DNA of 64,000 nucleotides. It comes from DATARH01 sp035550515. GTDB taxonomy: Bacteria; Pseudomonadota; Alphaproteobacteria; ATCC43930; CGMCC-115725. Both the position numbers and the translations under genes were made by a program. Location of the stretch: positions 1 to 64,000 of the forward strand of contig DASZOZ010000032.1 of NCBI GenBank assembly GCA_035550515.1, read 5' to 3'. This document shows, one piece after another, positions 1 through 8,250 of this stretch. Position 1 is the first letter of the stretch, and every line of letters starts with the position of its first letter. The notes beneath the pieces are model-generated. The model saw nothing but the letters and a program-made list of their open reading frames with translations. It was not told the DNA's origin and searched no databases.

Positions 1-69
1 GTGGACCATCGGCAGCAACGGCGCGATCGTTGCCCATTGCGTCTCGTTCAGCCAGAAATTGTCCGACAT
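1..69 (-). mobile_element. IS5-family transposase, 5' fragment (cut by window edge)
   Basis: The minus strand from ATG at 69 reads MSDNFWLNETQWATIAPLLP and continues off the left edge. This FWL-x-E-x-QW-x-x-I-x-P-L-L-P pattern is the typical beginning of IS5-type transposases with an N-terminal DUF4096 domain. Only 23 residues are visible, so catalytic DDE residues and completeness cannot be judged. The 50 bases above the ATG (70-119) probably hold the terminal inverted repeat, perhaps ending near the GGGAAACGTGG motif (minus strand) around 106-116, but the partner repeat is outside the window. Confidence 0.7.
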
Positions 70-188
70 GATCCAATCCCCCCAAAATCCCCGGCGAAAT
101 GTGAACCACGTTTCCCTATTTGAGTACAGACCCTAGGACGCCGCCGGAAACCTGCTTAAGCTGCGGACCTCACCCAACGGGAGGTCCG

Positions 189-1580
189 ATGACCCGCGCC
201 GCCGCCATTGCCGCCGCCGAGGCTTACTTCGACACGGGCGGGTTCGCCGCCGATCTGGGCCGCCGGGTGGCGATCCCGACCGAGAGCCAGGTCGAGGGCA
301 GCGGCCCGGTGCTGAGCGCCTATCTCGGCGACGAGATCGCCCCCACCTTGCGGCGTCTGGGGTTCGAGAGCCGCATTTTCGCCAACCCGGTGCGCGGCGG
401 CCCGATCCTGATCGCCGAACGCCGGGAAGACGGCACGGCGCCGACGGTGCTCGGCTATGGGCATGGCGACGTGATCCGCGGGCTCGAGCCGCAATGGCAT
501 GAAGGGCTCTCGCCCTGGACGCTGACGCCGCGCGGCGACCGGCTCTACGGCCGCGGCACCGCCGACAACAAGGGCCAGCATTCGATCAACATCGCCGCGC
601 TGCAAACCGTGCTGGAGACACGCGGGCGGCTGGGCTTCAACGCCGTCCTGCTGTTGGAGACCGGCGAGGAAATCGGCTCGCCCGGCCTGCGCGAGATCTG
701 CCGCAGCGAGAAGGCGCGGCTCAAAGCCGATGTGCTGATCGCCTCGGACGGGCCGCGGCTCGCGCCGGAGCGGCCGACGATCTTCCTCGGCGCGCGCGGC
801 GCGATGAATTTCGACCTCGTTGTCGACCTGCGCGAGGGCGGCCATCATTCGGGCAATTGGGGCGGGCTGCTCGCCAATCCCGGCATCATCCTGGCGCATG
901 CGCTGGCCTCGCTGACCAGCGAGAAGGGGGCGATCAAGATCCCCGAATGGAAGCCGACGCACATGCCCAACTCGGTGCGCATGGCGCTGGCCGACTGTAC
1001 GGTTGAGGGCGGCGAGGACGCGCCGGCGATCGACCCCGACTGGGGCGAGCCTGGTCTCACGCCGAGCGAGAAGGTGTTCGGCTGGTGCAGCTTCGAGGTG
1101 CTGGCCTTCACCACCGGCAATCCCGAGAACCCGGTCAACGCGATCCCGCCCAAGGCGACCGCGACCTGCCAGATACGGTTTGTCGTCGGTGTCGACCCCG
1201 AGGATTTCATGCCGGCGCTGCGCCGCCATCTCGACGCGCACGGCTTTCCGATGGTCCGCGTCGAGCCCTGGAAGAAGGCCTATTTCCCGGCGACCCGGCT
1301 GGACCCGGATCACGACTGGGTGCGCTGGGCGGCCAAGTCGATCGCCGCGACCACCGGCAAGCGGCCGGCAATCCTGCCCAATCTCGGCGGCTCGCTGCCC
1401 AACGACATCTTCGCCGCCGATCTCGGCCTGCCGACGATCTGGGTGCCGCATTCCTACGCCTCCTGCTCGCAGCATGCGCCCAACGAGCACATGCTCGCCC
1501 CCGTCGCCCGCGAGGCGCTCGCGGTGATGACCGGAATTTACTGGGATTTGGGCGAGAAAGGCGTACCTGCGCGGAATTGA
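189..1580 (+). CDS. M20 family zinc metallopeptidase (dipeptidase/deacylase)
   Basis: A 463-residue cytoplasmic M20/M28-clan hydrolase that removes an amino acid or acyl group from a small peptide or N-acyl amino acid; the substrate cannot be read from sequence. Visible motifs are the metal ligand HGD (H92, D94 catalytic), the bridging aspartate in GRGTADNKGQ (D126), the catalytic/ligand pair in ETGEEIGSPG (E160, E161) and a C-terminal HAPNEH with the last ligand His. The lid domain lies between roughly residues 210 and 350. The ATG at 189 is preferred over a TTG at 120 because GGGAGGT lies just upstream and the family begins there. It is 39 bases upstream of the GrdB-like gene and probably co-transcribed, which suggests a shared amino-acid-derived substrate (inference). 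Confidence 0.88.
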   Translation: MTRAAAIAAAEAYFDTGGFAADLGRRVAIPTESQVEGSGPVLSAYLGDEIAPTLRRLGFESRIFANPVRGGPILIAERREDGTAPTVLGYGHGDVIRGLEPQWHEGLSPWTLTPRGDRLYGRGTADNKGQHSINIAALQTVLETRGRLGFNAVLLLETGEEIGSPGLREICRSEKARLKADVLIASDGPRLAPERPTIFLGARGAMNFDLVVDLREGGHHSGNWGGLLANPGIILAHALASLTSEKGAIKIPEWKPTHMPNSVRMALADCTVEGGEDAPAIDPDWGEPGLTPSEKVFGWCSFEVLAFTTGNPENPVNAIPPKATATCQIRFVVGVDPEDFMPALRRHLDAHGFPMVRVEPWKKAYFPATRLDPDHDWVRWAAKSIAATTGKRPAILPNLGGSLPNDIFAADLGLPTIWVPHSYASCSQHAPNEHMLAPVAREALAVMTGIYWDLGEKGVPARN

Positions 1581-1619
1581 ATCCGCTAAGCTGTGCCCGG
1601 TGCCCATCGGAGTAGTGGA

Positions 1620-2828
1620 ATGCGCCTCGAAAAATTGCCGGCGGAGATGGCGAAGCGCCTCTCCGAGTTGGAGTGCCCCGATTTCACAACCCGGCCCTGG
1701 GTCGCGGGGGCGCCGCTCGCCGAGCGCCGCGTCGCGATCGTCTCGTCGGCCGGGCTGGTGGTGCGGGGCGACAAGGTGTTTCGCGGTCGGGACGCCGATT
1801 ACCGCGCGATCCCGGGCACGACACAGCCAAACGATCTGCTGTGCAGCCATATCTCGATCAATTTCGACCGCAACGGCTTCCAGGAAGACCGGAACGTCGT
1901 CTTTCCGCTCGACCGGCTCAACGAGCTGGCGGCGGAGGGGCGCATCGGCTCGGTGGCGGCGACCCATTATTCGTTCATGGGCGCGACCGACCCGGTGCAA
2001 ATGGTCGACGGCGCCCGCGAGGTCGCGCGCAAGCTCACGGCCGATCACGTCGACGCGGTGCTGCTCACCTCGGTTTGACCGCTCTGCACGCGCGCCGTGA
2101 GCGCGCTGGGGCATTATCTCGAGGAAGAAGGCATCGCGACGGTCGCGATCGCGCTGATCCGGCCGCAAGCCGAGCACACGCGGCCGCCGCGCGCATTATG
2201 GGTGCCGTTCGAGCTCGGCCGGCCGATCGGTCCGCCGAGCGATCCGGTGTTTCAGAAGCGGGTGATCCTCACGGCGTTGCGCATGCTGGTCGAAGGCGGC
2301 GGCCCGGTGCGGATCGGCGATTTTCCCGACGACGATCCGCGCGAGGCGCTCGACCCGGACTGGCATGCGCCGACGAACTCTCCCCCGTCGGCGGGATGGG
2401 GGTTGGGAGCGCCGCTGGCGGCAGCGGTCGAGGCCGAACTCAGGGCGCTGGCGCCTGCCTACGCGGCTTCGTGCGTCGCGCGCGAACGGAGCACCGTCGG
2501 GCTGAGCGGGCTGCCGCCGGCGGAATGCGGCGCCTATCTCGCGGCATGGCTGCGCGGTGAGCGTCCGCCGAGCCCGGTGGAGGGAATGTCGCCCGGCCTG
2601 GCGCTGCGCTTCGCGATCGACGACCTCAAGGCCTTTATGCTCGAAGCGGCGCTGACGCCGGGCACCAGGCCGTCCAGCAGGCAGCTCGGCGACTGGCTGT
2701 GGGACCGGACGGTGCTGGGTGCCGGGTTGCAGGTCTTGCGCCGGACGATCCTCGCCGGTGACGACGAGCGGCTGAAAGCGGTGGCGGCGTTCTTTGTGCC
2801 GGCGCTGCGCGTGGCGTCCGGCGGCTAG
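1620..2828 (+). CDS. GrdB-like reductase subunit, probable selenoprotein (UGA at 2076-2078 = Sec153)
   Basis: Read through one in-frame TGA, this is a 402-residue protein resembling the glycine/sarcosine/betaine reductase selenoprotein B family. Before the TGA the protein ends DAVLLTSV; after it, in the same frame, comes PLCTRAVSALGHYLEEEGIA and then RPPRALWVPFELGRPIG, a normal family continuation. The result is a U-P-L-C motif (Sec153, Cys156), the redox position where Clostridial GrdB has Sec and most proteobacterial relatives have Cys. A hairpin suited to a SECIS lies 11 bases after the TGA. The start ATG at 1620 follows GGAG. The stop overlaps tail-to-tail with the convergent dioxygenase gene (CTAG, 2825-2828). 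No sel genes are in the window. The alternative is a pseudogene with a nonsense change from TGC/TGT; the intact downstream reading frame and the hairpin argue against old decay. The substrate is unknown. Confidence 0.72.
2090..2106 (+). promoter_or_regulatory. Candidate bacterial SECIS hairpin for Sec insertion
   Basis: GCGCGC (2090-2095) and GCGCGC (2101-2106) form a perfect 6-bp stem closing the five-base loop CGUGA (2096-2100). The loop begins 17 bases after the UGA, and has G in its second position followed by U. These features match what is described for bacterial SECIS elements: apical loop about 16-37 bases after the UGA, a stem of at least four pairs and a G at the start of the loop. 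A lower pairing TGC/GCA (2085-2087 with about 2111-2113) could extend it. In such GC-rich DNA a six-pair alternating stem can arise by chance, so this is supporting rather than decisive evidence. Confidence 0.55.
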
Positions 2829-3688
2829 TACGGCGTCGTGCCGCGCACCACGGTGCGGTGCAGCACCCGGCGGTGCTTGCCCATCTCGTAATTGGCGAGC
2901 GCCCGGTGCAGCAGGGCGCGGTTGTCCCAGATCACCAGGTCGCCGGGCCGCCAGTGATGGGTATAGACGAACTGCGGCTGGGTCGCATGGTCGAGCAGTT
3001 CGGCGAGCAGCGCCTTGCCGGCGGTCTCGGGCATGCCTTCGACGCCGCCGGCGGCATGGGTGCCGATATAGAGCGCCTTCTCGCCGGTCTCGGGATGGGT
3101 GCGGACGATCGGGTGCGAGACCGGCGGCCGCTCGCGTTTTTCGGCGTCGCTGGCCGGGCGGCTGCCGGAGGCGAGGCGGCTCGCCTCCCAGCTATGGATC
3201 GCCCGCAGCCCGGCGAGCCGGTCCTGCATCGCCTGCGGCAGCGCGCGGTACGCGGCCACCATGTTGGCGAATTGGGTATCGCCGCCGACCGGCGGCAGCT
3301 CGACCGCGTGGAGCATCGTCATCAGCGACGGCACCGCGTGGTAAGACTTGTCGCTGTGCCAGAAGTAATTGCCGCGGGTGTCGAGCGCATCGGTGGGGTT
3401 GCCGGCGGCGTCGAGATTGGTCACCGAATGGACGATCGCGTAGCGCGCGTCAGAATGCCGCGCCACATGGTCTTCGATCTCGCCGAAATGCAGCGTGAAT
3501 TCGTATTGCTGCTCCTTGGTGAGCGCCTGGTCGCGCACGACGACGACCCGGTGATCGAGCAGCGCCTGGCGGATCAAGGCCGCCAGGCCGGACGAAACCG
3601 GCCGCGACAGATCGACACCGGTGATCTCGACACCGCCCGCCGGAGACAGGGGAGCGCCGAGGCGCGCTGCGAGCGCCGCTTCTGCCAT
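2825..3688 (-). CDS. TauD/TfdA-family Fe(II)/2-oxoglutarate dioxygenase
   Basis: A 287-residue cytoplasmic non-haem iron dioxygenase that couples 2-oxoglutarate decarboxylation to hydroxylation of a small organic acid. The iron-binding H-x-D is in FWHSDKSYHAVPS, the distal His in the NRALLHRA segment near the C-terminus, and the 2-oxoglutarate-binding Arg in RRVLHRTVVRG. The ATG at 3688 has AGGAG upstream; a longer reading frame to 3817 lacks family similarity. The substrate (taurine, phenoxyacetate, other) cannot be assigned, and TauD-like enzymes of this length are diverse. It converges on the GrdB-like gene. A second family member lies at 29783-30628. Confidence 0.87.
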   Translation of the reverse strand: MAEAALAARLGAPLSPAGGVEITGVDLSRPVSSGLAALIRQALLDHRVVVVRDQALTKEQQYEFTLHFGEIEDHVARHSDARYAIVHSVTNLDAAGNPTDALDTRGNYFWHSDKSYHAVPSLMTMLHAVELPPVGGDTQFANMVAAYRALPQAMQDRLAGLRAIHSWEASRLASGSRPASDAEKRERPPVSHPIVRTHPETGEKALYIGTHAAGGVEGMPETAGKALLAELLDHATQPQFVYTHHWRPGDLVIWDNRALLHRALANYEMGKHRRVLHRTVVRGTTPY

Positions 3689-3936
3689 GATGTGACTCCT
3701 GCTCGCTAGTGGCCGCCCGGCGCCGCGACCGGGCGGCCGGATGCCGGCCGGATTTTCGATCGGGGCCGATTTCCTTCGCTTATGCGGGGGATGCCCGACC
3801 GGGTGACTGCCATACATTTAAATATGACAGTGCGGTAACGCCGGCTCAACTGCGGCGTTGACCGTAGGTGGGGGCGATGCGGCAGCACCCGCGCTGCCAA
3901 TCGCATAACATTGACGGTATAGAAGAACCTTTGCCC

Positions 3937-5238
3937 ATGGTGCCAGCATCGACGGCCCGTCATGTCGCGCTCGATCTGATCGGCGCCGTGCTCGGGCGTG
4001 AACGGCCTCTTGATGAAGCGATCGACGACAGCCCGGCAATGGGGAAGCTGTCGTTGCGCGACCGCGCCTTCGCGCGCTTGCTGGTCGCGACGGTGCTGCG
4101 CCGCCTCGGCCAGATCGACGCGCTGATCGCCGATTGCCTGGCCAACCCACTGCCGCCGCGCGCGGCCCAGGTCCACGACATTCTCCGGCTGGGCGTCGCC
4201 CAGTTGCTGTTCCTGCACACGCCGCCGCACGCCGCCGTCGCCACCAGCGTCGATCTGGCGCAAAACCGCGGCTTCCTGGCGCATAAGGGGCTGGTCAACG
4301 CAGTGCTGCGGCGCCTGAGCGTCGAGGGCCCGGCCCGCGTCGAGAAGCACGACGCCCCCGCGCTCAACACGCCTGCGTGGCTGTGGCAGTCATGGACGCG
4401 CCATTACGGCGAGGAGGTGACGCGGGCGATCGCGACGGCGCATCTGCGCGAAGCGCCGCTCGACCTCACGCTGCGCTCCGATGCCGGCGGCTGGTGCGAC
4501 AGCTTGGCCGCGACCCGGCTGCCGACCGGCACGATGCGCCGCGCCGGCGGCGGCGCGGTGTCGACGCTTCCCGGCTATGCCGAGGGTGCGTGGTGGGTGC
4601 AGGATGCCGCCGCCGCGCTGCCGGCCCGGCTGTTCGGCGACATCGCCGGCCTGCGGGTGATCGACCTTTGCGCCGCGCCGGGCGGCAAGACCGCCCAGCT
4701 TGCCGATGCGGGGGCTTTCGTCACCGCCATCGACCGTTCGAGCCGCCGGCTCGAACGGCTGATCGCCAACCTGAAGCGGTTGTCGCTGCCCGCGGCGACG
4801 GTGACCGCCGATGCGCTGACCTGGCGGCCCGAGCAATTGGCCGATGCGGTGCTGCTCGACGCCCCGTGCTCGGCGACCGGCGCGATCCGCCGGCATCCGG
4901 ACGTGCCGCATCTCAAACGGCCGGCCGACATCACGCGGCTGTCGATGATCCAGGACCGCTTGCTGCGCGCCGCCATCGAGATGCTGCGCCCCGGCGGTAT
5001 CCTCGTCTACTGCACCTGCTCGCTGGAGCCGGAGGAGGGGCCGCAGCGGGTCGACGCGCTGCTGCACACCGGCGCGCCGGTCGAGCGGCGGCCGATCTCG
5101 CCCGACGAGCTGGAAACCCCGGCGGATTGGATCACCGCCGACGGCGACTTGCGGACCTTGCCCTTCCATCTGTCGGAATACGATGGGATCGATGGGTTCT
5201 ACGGCGCCCGGCTGGTGAAGCTGGCGGAGGCCGCTTAG
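3937..5238 (+). CDS. rsmB: 16S rRNA (cytosine-C5)-methyltransferase RsmB/NOP family
   Basis: A 433-residue RNA m5C methyltransferase, probably for C967 of 16S rRNA. The first ~140 residues form a NusB-like all-helical RNA-binding domain (RHVALDLIGAVL..., LRLGVAQLLFL), followed by a Rossmann methyltransferase domain with the SAM loop DLCAAPGGKTAQL, the DAPCSATG motif and the catalytic-Cys motif CTCSLEPEEG. The start is uncertain: ATG at 3937 has only a weak AGAAGA sequence upstream, and in-frame candidates exist from 3868. A strong intrinsic terminator follows the stop. It faces away from the dioxygenase gene; the 250-bp gap between them is AT-richer than its surroundings and presumably holds divergent promoters. 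Confidence 0.9.
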   Translation: MVPASTARHVALDLIGAVLGRERPLDEAIDDSPAMGKLSLRDRAFARLLVATVLRRLGQIDALIADCLANPLPPRAAQVHDILRLGVAQLLFLHTPPHAAVATSVDLAQNRGFLAHKGLVNAVLRRLSVEGPARVEKHDAPALNTPAWLWQSWTRHYGEEVTRAIATAHLREAPLDLTLRSDAGGWCDSLAATRLPTGTMRRAGGGAVSTLPGYAEGAWWVQDAAAALPARLFGDIAGLRVIDLCAAPGGKTAQLADAGAFVTAIDRSSRRLERLIANLKRLSLPAATVTADALTWRPEQLADAVLLDAPCSATGAIRRHPDVPHLKRPADITRLSMIQDRLLRAAIEMLRPGGILVYCTCSLEPEEGPQRVDALLHTGAPVERRPISPDELETPADWITADGDLRTLPFHLSEYDGIDGFYGARLVKLAEAA

Positions 5239-5254
5239 CGCTTTCGTTCGCATG

Positions 5255-5281
5255 GGCGCCGCTTGCGGCGCCGCTTTTTCC
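5255..5281 (+). terminator. Rho-independent terminator after rsmB
   Basis: GGCGCCGC (5255-5262) pairs perfectly with GCGGCGCC (5265-5272), followed by GC and a T5 tract (5275-5279). It lies 17 bases after the rsmB stop codon. Confidence 0.82.
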
Positions 5282-5364
5282 TTGTTACGTAGCGACATGC
5301 AGTCCTCTGCCGGGCCAGGCGGCCGTCAAATGAGCCGCGCGCGGGCTCCCCGCGCGGGCCCGAC

Positions 5365-7089
5365 GTGCGGCCCGGTACGAAGATGAGGTCGCCGCTGCCC
5401 CGTGGCCGGACACCCGCCCGCGCCGGTGCGCCGGCGCCGGCAGCGGCTGAAGGGCCGCCGCTCCTGACCCGGCTGCGACGCGAGGCGCTGCGCGGCCTGG
5501 CCGCCAGCCCGTTCTATCGCCATACGCTGATCGGCCGGGTGCCGCACGATCTTCGGCTGCGCGTCGGCGAGCGCTGGCCGGGCGACGCCAAGCGCGGGGC
5601 GACGGTGCTGTCGGGCGAAATCACCTTTGCCGGCCAGACCGTGCGCAACCCGATGCCGGTGTGGTTCCCGCCGGAGGCCGGCACCAGCTGGCTCGCGGCG
5701 TGGCACGATTTTTCCTGGGTCGCCGATATTCTCAGCGTCGGCGGCGGCGCCAAGGACGCGGTGCGCGCGCTGGTCCAGAGCTGGCTGACCGACAACACCA
5801 GCTGGCACCCGGTGTCGTGGCGGGCGGATGTGCTGGCGACGCGGGTCTATAGCTGGCTTGTCCATTTCGACGAAATCGCCAGCCGCGAGGCCGACCGGCT
5901 GCTGCGGCGGGCGATGCTGGTGAGCCTCGCCGCGCAGCTCCGCCATCTCGCCCGGATCGCGGCTTGGGAACCCACCGGCCCGGCCCGGCTGCGCGCGTTG
6001 AAGGGCCTCGTCGCGGGGCTGGTGGCGTTCGGCGGCGGCGAGAAGCGCGTGGCCCGCGCCTTGCGCGGTGTCGAGCTGGAGCTGCCGGCGCAGATTTCGC
6101 CGGATGGCGGCCACCGCTCGCGCAGCCCGTCGGTGCAGCTCGACGTGCTGCGCGACCTGGTCGATATCCGCGCCGCGCTGCGCGCCGGCAATGTCGAAAT
6201 TCCCGGCGGGCTGCAAGACGCCATCGACCGCATGGCGCCGATGCTGCGCTTCTTCCGCCACGGCGACCGCAAGCTCGCGCTGTTCAACAATTCGATCGAG
6301 GAAGACGGCATCCTCGTCGACCTGGTGCTGACGCGGTCGGAGACCAAGGGGCGGGCGCCGGCGCAGGCGCCGCATACCGGGTTTCAGCGGATGCAGGCGG
6401 GACACAGCCTGGTGCTGGTCGATACCGGCCGCCCGCCGGCGGAAGGCTACGACACCCACGCCCATGCCGGGCCGCTCTCGTTCGAGATGAGCCAGGGCCG
6501 CGAGCGCATCATCGTCAATTGCGGCGGGTATCGCGGCTCGCAGCGCGCCTGGCGCCAGGTGGCGCGGTCGACCGCGGCGCACTCGGTGCTGGTGATCGCG
6601 GACACCAACGCCGTGGAGATCAATGACGACGGAACGCTCGGCAAGGCGCCGCCGACGATCCGCTGCGAGCGCGCCGAGGAGGACGGCCATCAATGGATCG
6701 CCGCCAGCCATGACGGCTACCGCCAGCGCTTTGGCCTGGTCTATGCCCGCGAGCTGTACCTGGCGGCGGACGGCGAGGATCTGCGCGGCGAGGACAGGCT
6801 GACCGGCCGCTCCGGCGCCGATTTTGTCGTGCGGTTTCACCTGCACCCAGCGGTCGAGCCGCGTCTGGTGCAGGACGGCAACGCCGTGCTGTTGCGCCTG
6901 CCGAGCGGGCTGGTCTGGCGGCTGCGGGTCAGCGGCGCCGCGATGAGCCTTGCCGAGAGCATCTATCTGGGTTCGGGCGAGCTCAGGAAGACGCAGCAGG
7001 TCGTGCTGAGCGGCACCACCGGCGCCAACGGCGCGCAAGTGCGCTGGGCGATCCGCCGCGAAGGCCGGCCCGGCGAGCTGACCCCGTAA
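5365..7089 (+). CDS. Heparinase II/III family protein
   Basis: A protein of about 570 residues. The N-terminal alpha/alpha-toroid region (RLRREALRGLAASPFYRH, TSWLAAWHDFSWVADIL, HPVSWRADVLATRVYSWL) is followed by the heparinase II/III beta-sandwich with GYDTHAHAGPLSFEMS and a conserved GGYRGS segment. The family contains uronate polysaccharide lyases, but the alphaproteobacterial members in this genomic position have no defined substrate. No clear signal peptide is seen; the N-terminus is proline/arginine/alanine rich. The start may be GTG 5365 or ATG 5383, neither with a strong ribosome site. In many alphaproteobacteria a gene of this type sits beside rsmB and purH, as here, but a transferase gene intervenes. 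Confidence 0.82.
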   Translation: MRPGTKMRSPLPRGRTPARAGAPAPAAAEGPPLLTRLRREALRGLAASPFYRHTLIGRVPHDLRLRVGERWPGDAKRGATVLSGEITFAGQTVRNPMPVWFPPEAGTSWLAAWHDFSWVADILSVGGGAKDAVRALVQSWLTDNTSWHPVSWRADVLATRVYSWLVHFDEIASREADRLLRRAMLVSLAAQLRHLARIAAWEPTGPARLRALKGLVAGLVAFGGGEKRVARALRGVELELPAQISPDGGHRSRSPSVQLDVLRDLVDIRAALRAGNVEIPGGLQDAIDRMAPMLRFFRHGDRKLALFNNSIEEDGILVDLVLTRSETKGRAPAQAPHTGFQRMQAGHSLVLVDTGRPPAEGYDTHAHAGPLSFEMSQGRERIIVNCGGYRGSQRAWRQVARSTAAHSVLVIADTNAVEINDDGTLGKAPPTIRCERAEEDGHQWIAASHDGYRQRFGLVYARELYLAADGEDLRGEDRLTGRSGADFVVRFHLHPAVEPRLVQDGNAVLLRLPSGLVWRLRVSGAAMSLAESIYLGSGELRKTQQVVLSGTTGANGAQVRWAIRREGRPGELTP

Positions 7090-7221
7090 ATGCCGGGTGT
7101 CCCGACTTGGCCGGACCTGCTCCGGCCGTCCACGTCCCTGCGCCGGCCGCCGGCCGGTAAAGGCGTGGCTCCCCGGGCCGTCGAGGCCGGGGGCGGCGAG
7201 CAGCGGAATTAGGGCCGTCCG

Positions 7222-8190
7222 TTGCCGGTATTGCTGGTCGCAGCGGCGAGTTTCGTCGTCTCCTGCCTTGGCACGCGGGCGTTGATCGGGCTGTTGCGGC
7301 AGCGCGTGCTCGACCTGCCGAACGAGCGCTCGTCGCATGTCGTGCCGACCCCGCGCGGCGGCGGGATCGCCGTCATCGCGGCGATTGCCGTCGCGTGGAT
7401 CGCCTTTGCCGTCGCCGGGATCGCGCCGCCGCCGGTTGCGGCGGTGGCGGTCGCCGGCGCCGGACTGGCGGCGATCTCGTGGCTCGACGATCTGCGCGGC
7501 CTGTCGCAAGGCATTCGCCTTTTGGCCCAGTTCGCGGCGGTCGTCGCGGGTTTATGGGTGCTGCCGACCGGGCTGGTCTTTCAGGGCTGGCTGCCGCCGG
7601 GCCTCGACGCCGTGGCGGCGGCGCTGCTCTGGGTGTGGTTCGTCAACCTGTTCAACTTCATGGACGGGATCGACGGGATCGCCGCGAGCGAAGCGGCGGC
7701 CATCGCCATCGGCGTCGTGCTGCTCGCCGCGGGGAATGCCGGGCTCACCGGCCCGGCGGCGGCCGTGGCGGCGGCCGCGCTCGGGTTTCTGGTATGGAAC
7801 TGGATGCCGGCGCGGATCTTTCTCGGCGATGTCGGCAGCGTGCCGCTGGGCTATGTGCTCGGCTATCTGCTCTACCGTCTGGCGCTGGCCGGGAAGTGGG
7901 AGGCGGCGTTGATCCTGCCGCTCTATTTCCTCGCCGACGCCACCATCACCCTGTTGCACCGCCTGGTGCGGGGCGCGCGCGTGTGGCAGGCGCATCGCGA
8001 GCATTTCTATCAGCGCGCCGTGCAGCGCGGCCTCAGCCACGCCGCGGTCGTGATCCGCGTCGTCGCCGCCGATATCGTGCTGCTCGGCTGCGCTTTTGCC
8101 GCGGTGCAGGGTTGGGGATTCGGTGCGCTCGCCGCCGCCGCGGCGACCGTCGCGGCCCTTCTCGTTGTGCTGCGCCGCGGCGCAGGCTGA
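7222..8190 (+). CDS. MraY/WecA-like glycosyl-1-phosphate transferase (membrane)
   Basis: A 322-residue polytopic inner-membrane protein of about ten hydrophobic segments. It belongs to the polyprenyl-phosphate N-acetylhexosamine-1-phosphate transferase family, which moves a sugar-1-phosphate from a UDP-sugar to undecaprenyl phosphate to start a glycan. Diagnostic motifs are PTPRGGG (near residue 37), the cytoplasmic SWLDDLRGLS, NLFNFMDGIDGIAA, FLGDVGSVPLG and the HREHFYQRAVQRG loop, which is closer to WecA-type than MraY-type enzymes. The start is probably TTG 7222. Position after the heparinase-like gene hints at a surface glycan function (inference); the sugar is unknown. Confidence 0.85.
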   Translation: MPVLLVAAASFVVSCLGTRALIGLLRQRVLDLPNERSSHVVPTPRGGGIAVIAAIAVAWIAFAVAGIAPPPVAAVAVAGAGLAAISWLDDLRGLSQGIRLLAQFAAVVAGLWVLPTGLVFQGWLPPGLDAVAAALLWVWFVNLFNFMDGIDGIAASEAAAIAIGVVLLAAGNAGLTGPAAAVAAAALGFLVWNWMPARIFLGDVGSVPLGYVLGYLLYRLALAGKWEAALILPLYFLADATITLLHRLVRGARVWQAHREHFYQRAVQRGLSHAAVVIRVVAADIVLLGCAFAAVQGWGFGALAAAAATVAALLVVLRRGAG

Positions 8191-8250
8191 GCTTGCCGCT
8201 GTCCCGGTGGCGGCCTATATCGCCTTGGTCGTTCCAGCGGAGAAAAGCCG

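Noticed and set aside
1593..2078. The GrdB-like gene as two separate short genes split at 2076-2078
   Set aside because: Both halves are in the same frame and belong to one family; GTG 2097 lies inside the candidate SECIS loop and would leave out the conserved U-x-x-C motif.
5326..7509. A 727-codon open frame on the minus strand across the heparinase-like gene
   Set aside because: Antisense shadow of a real gene; composition biased to Arg/Ala/Gln/His and no recognisable family.
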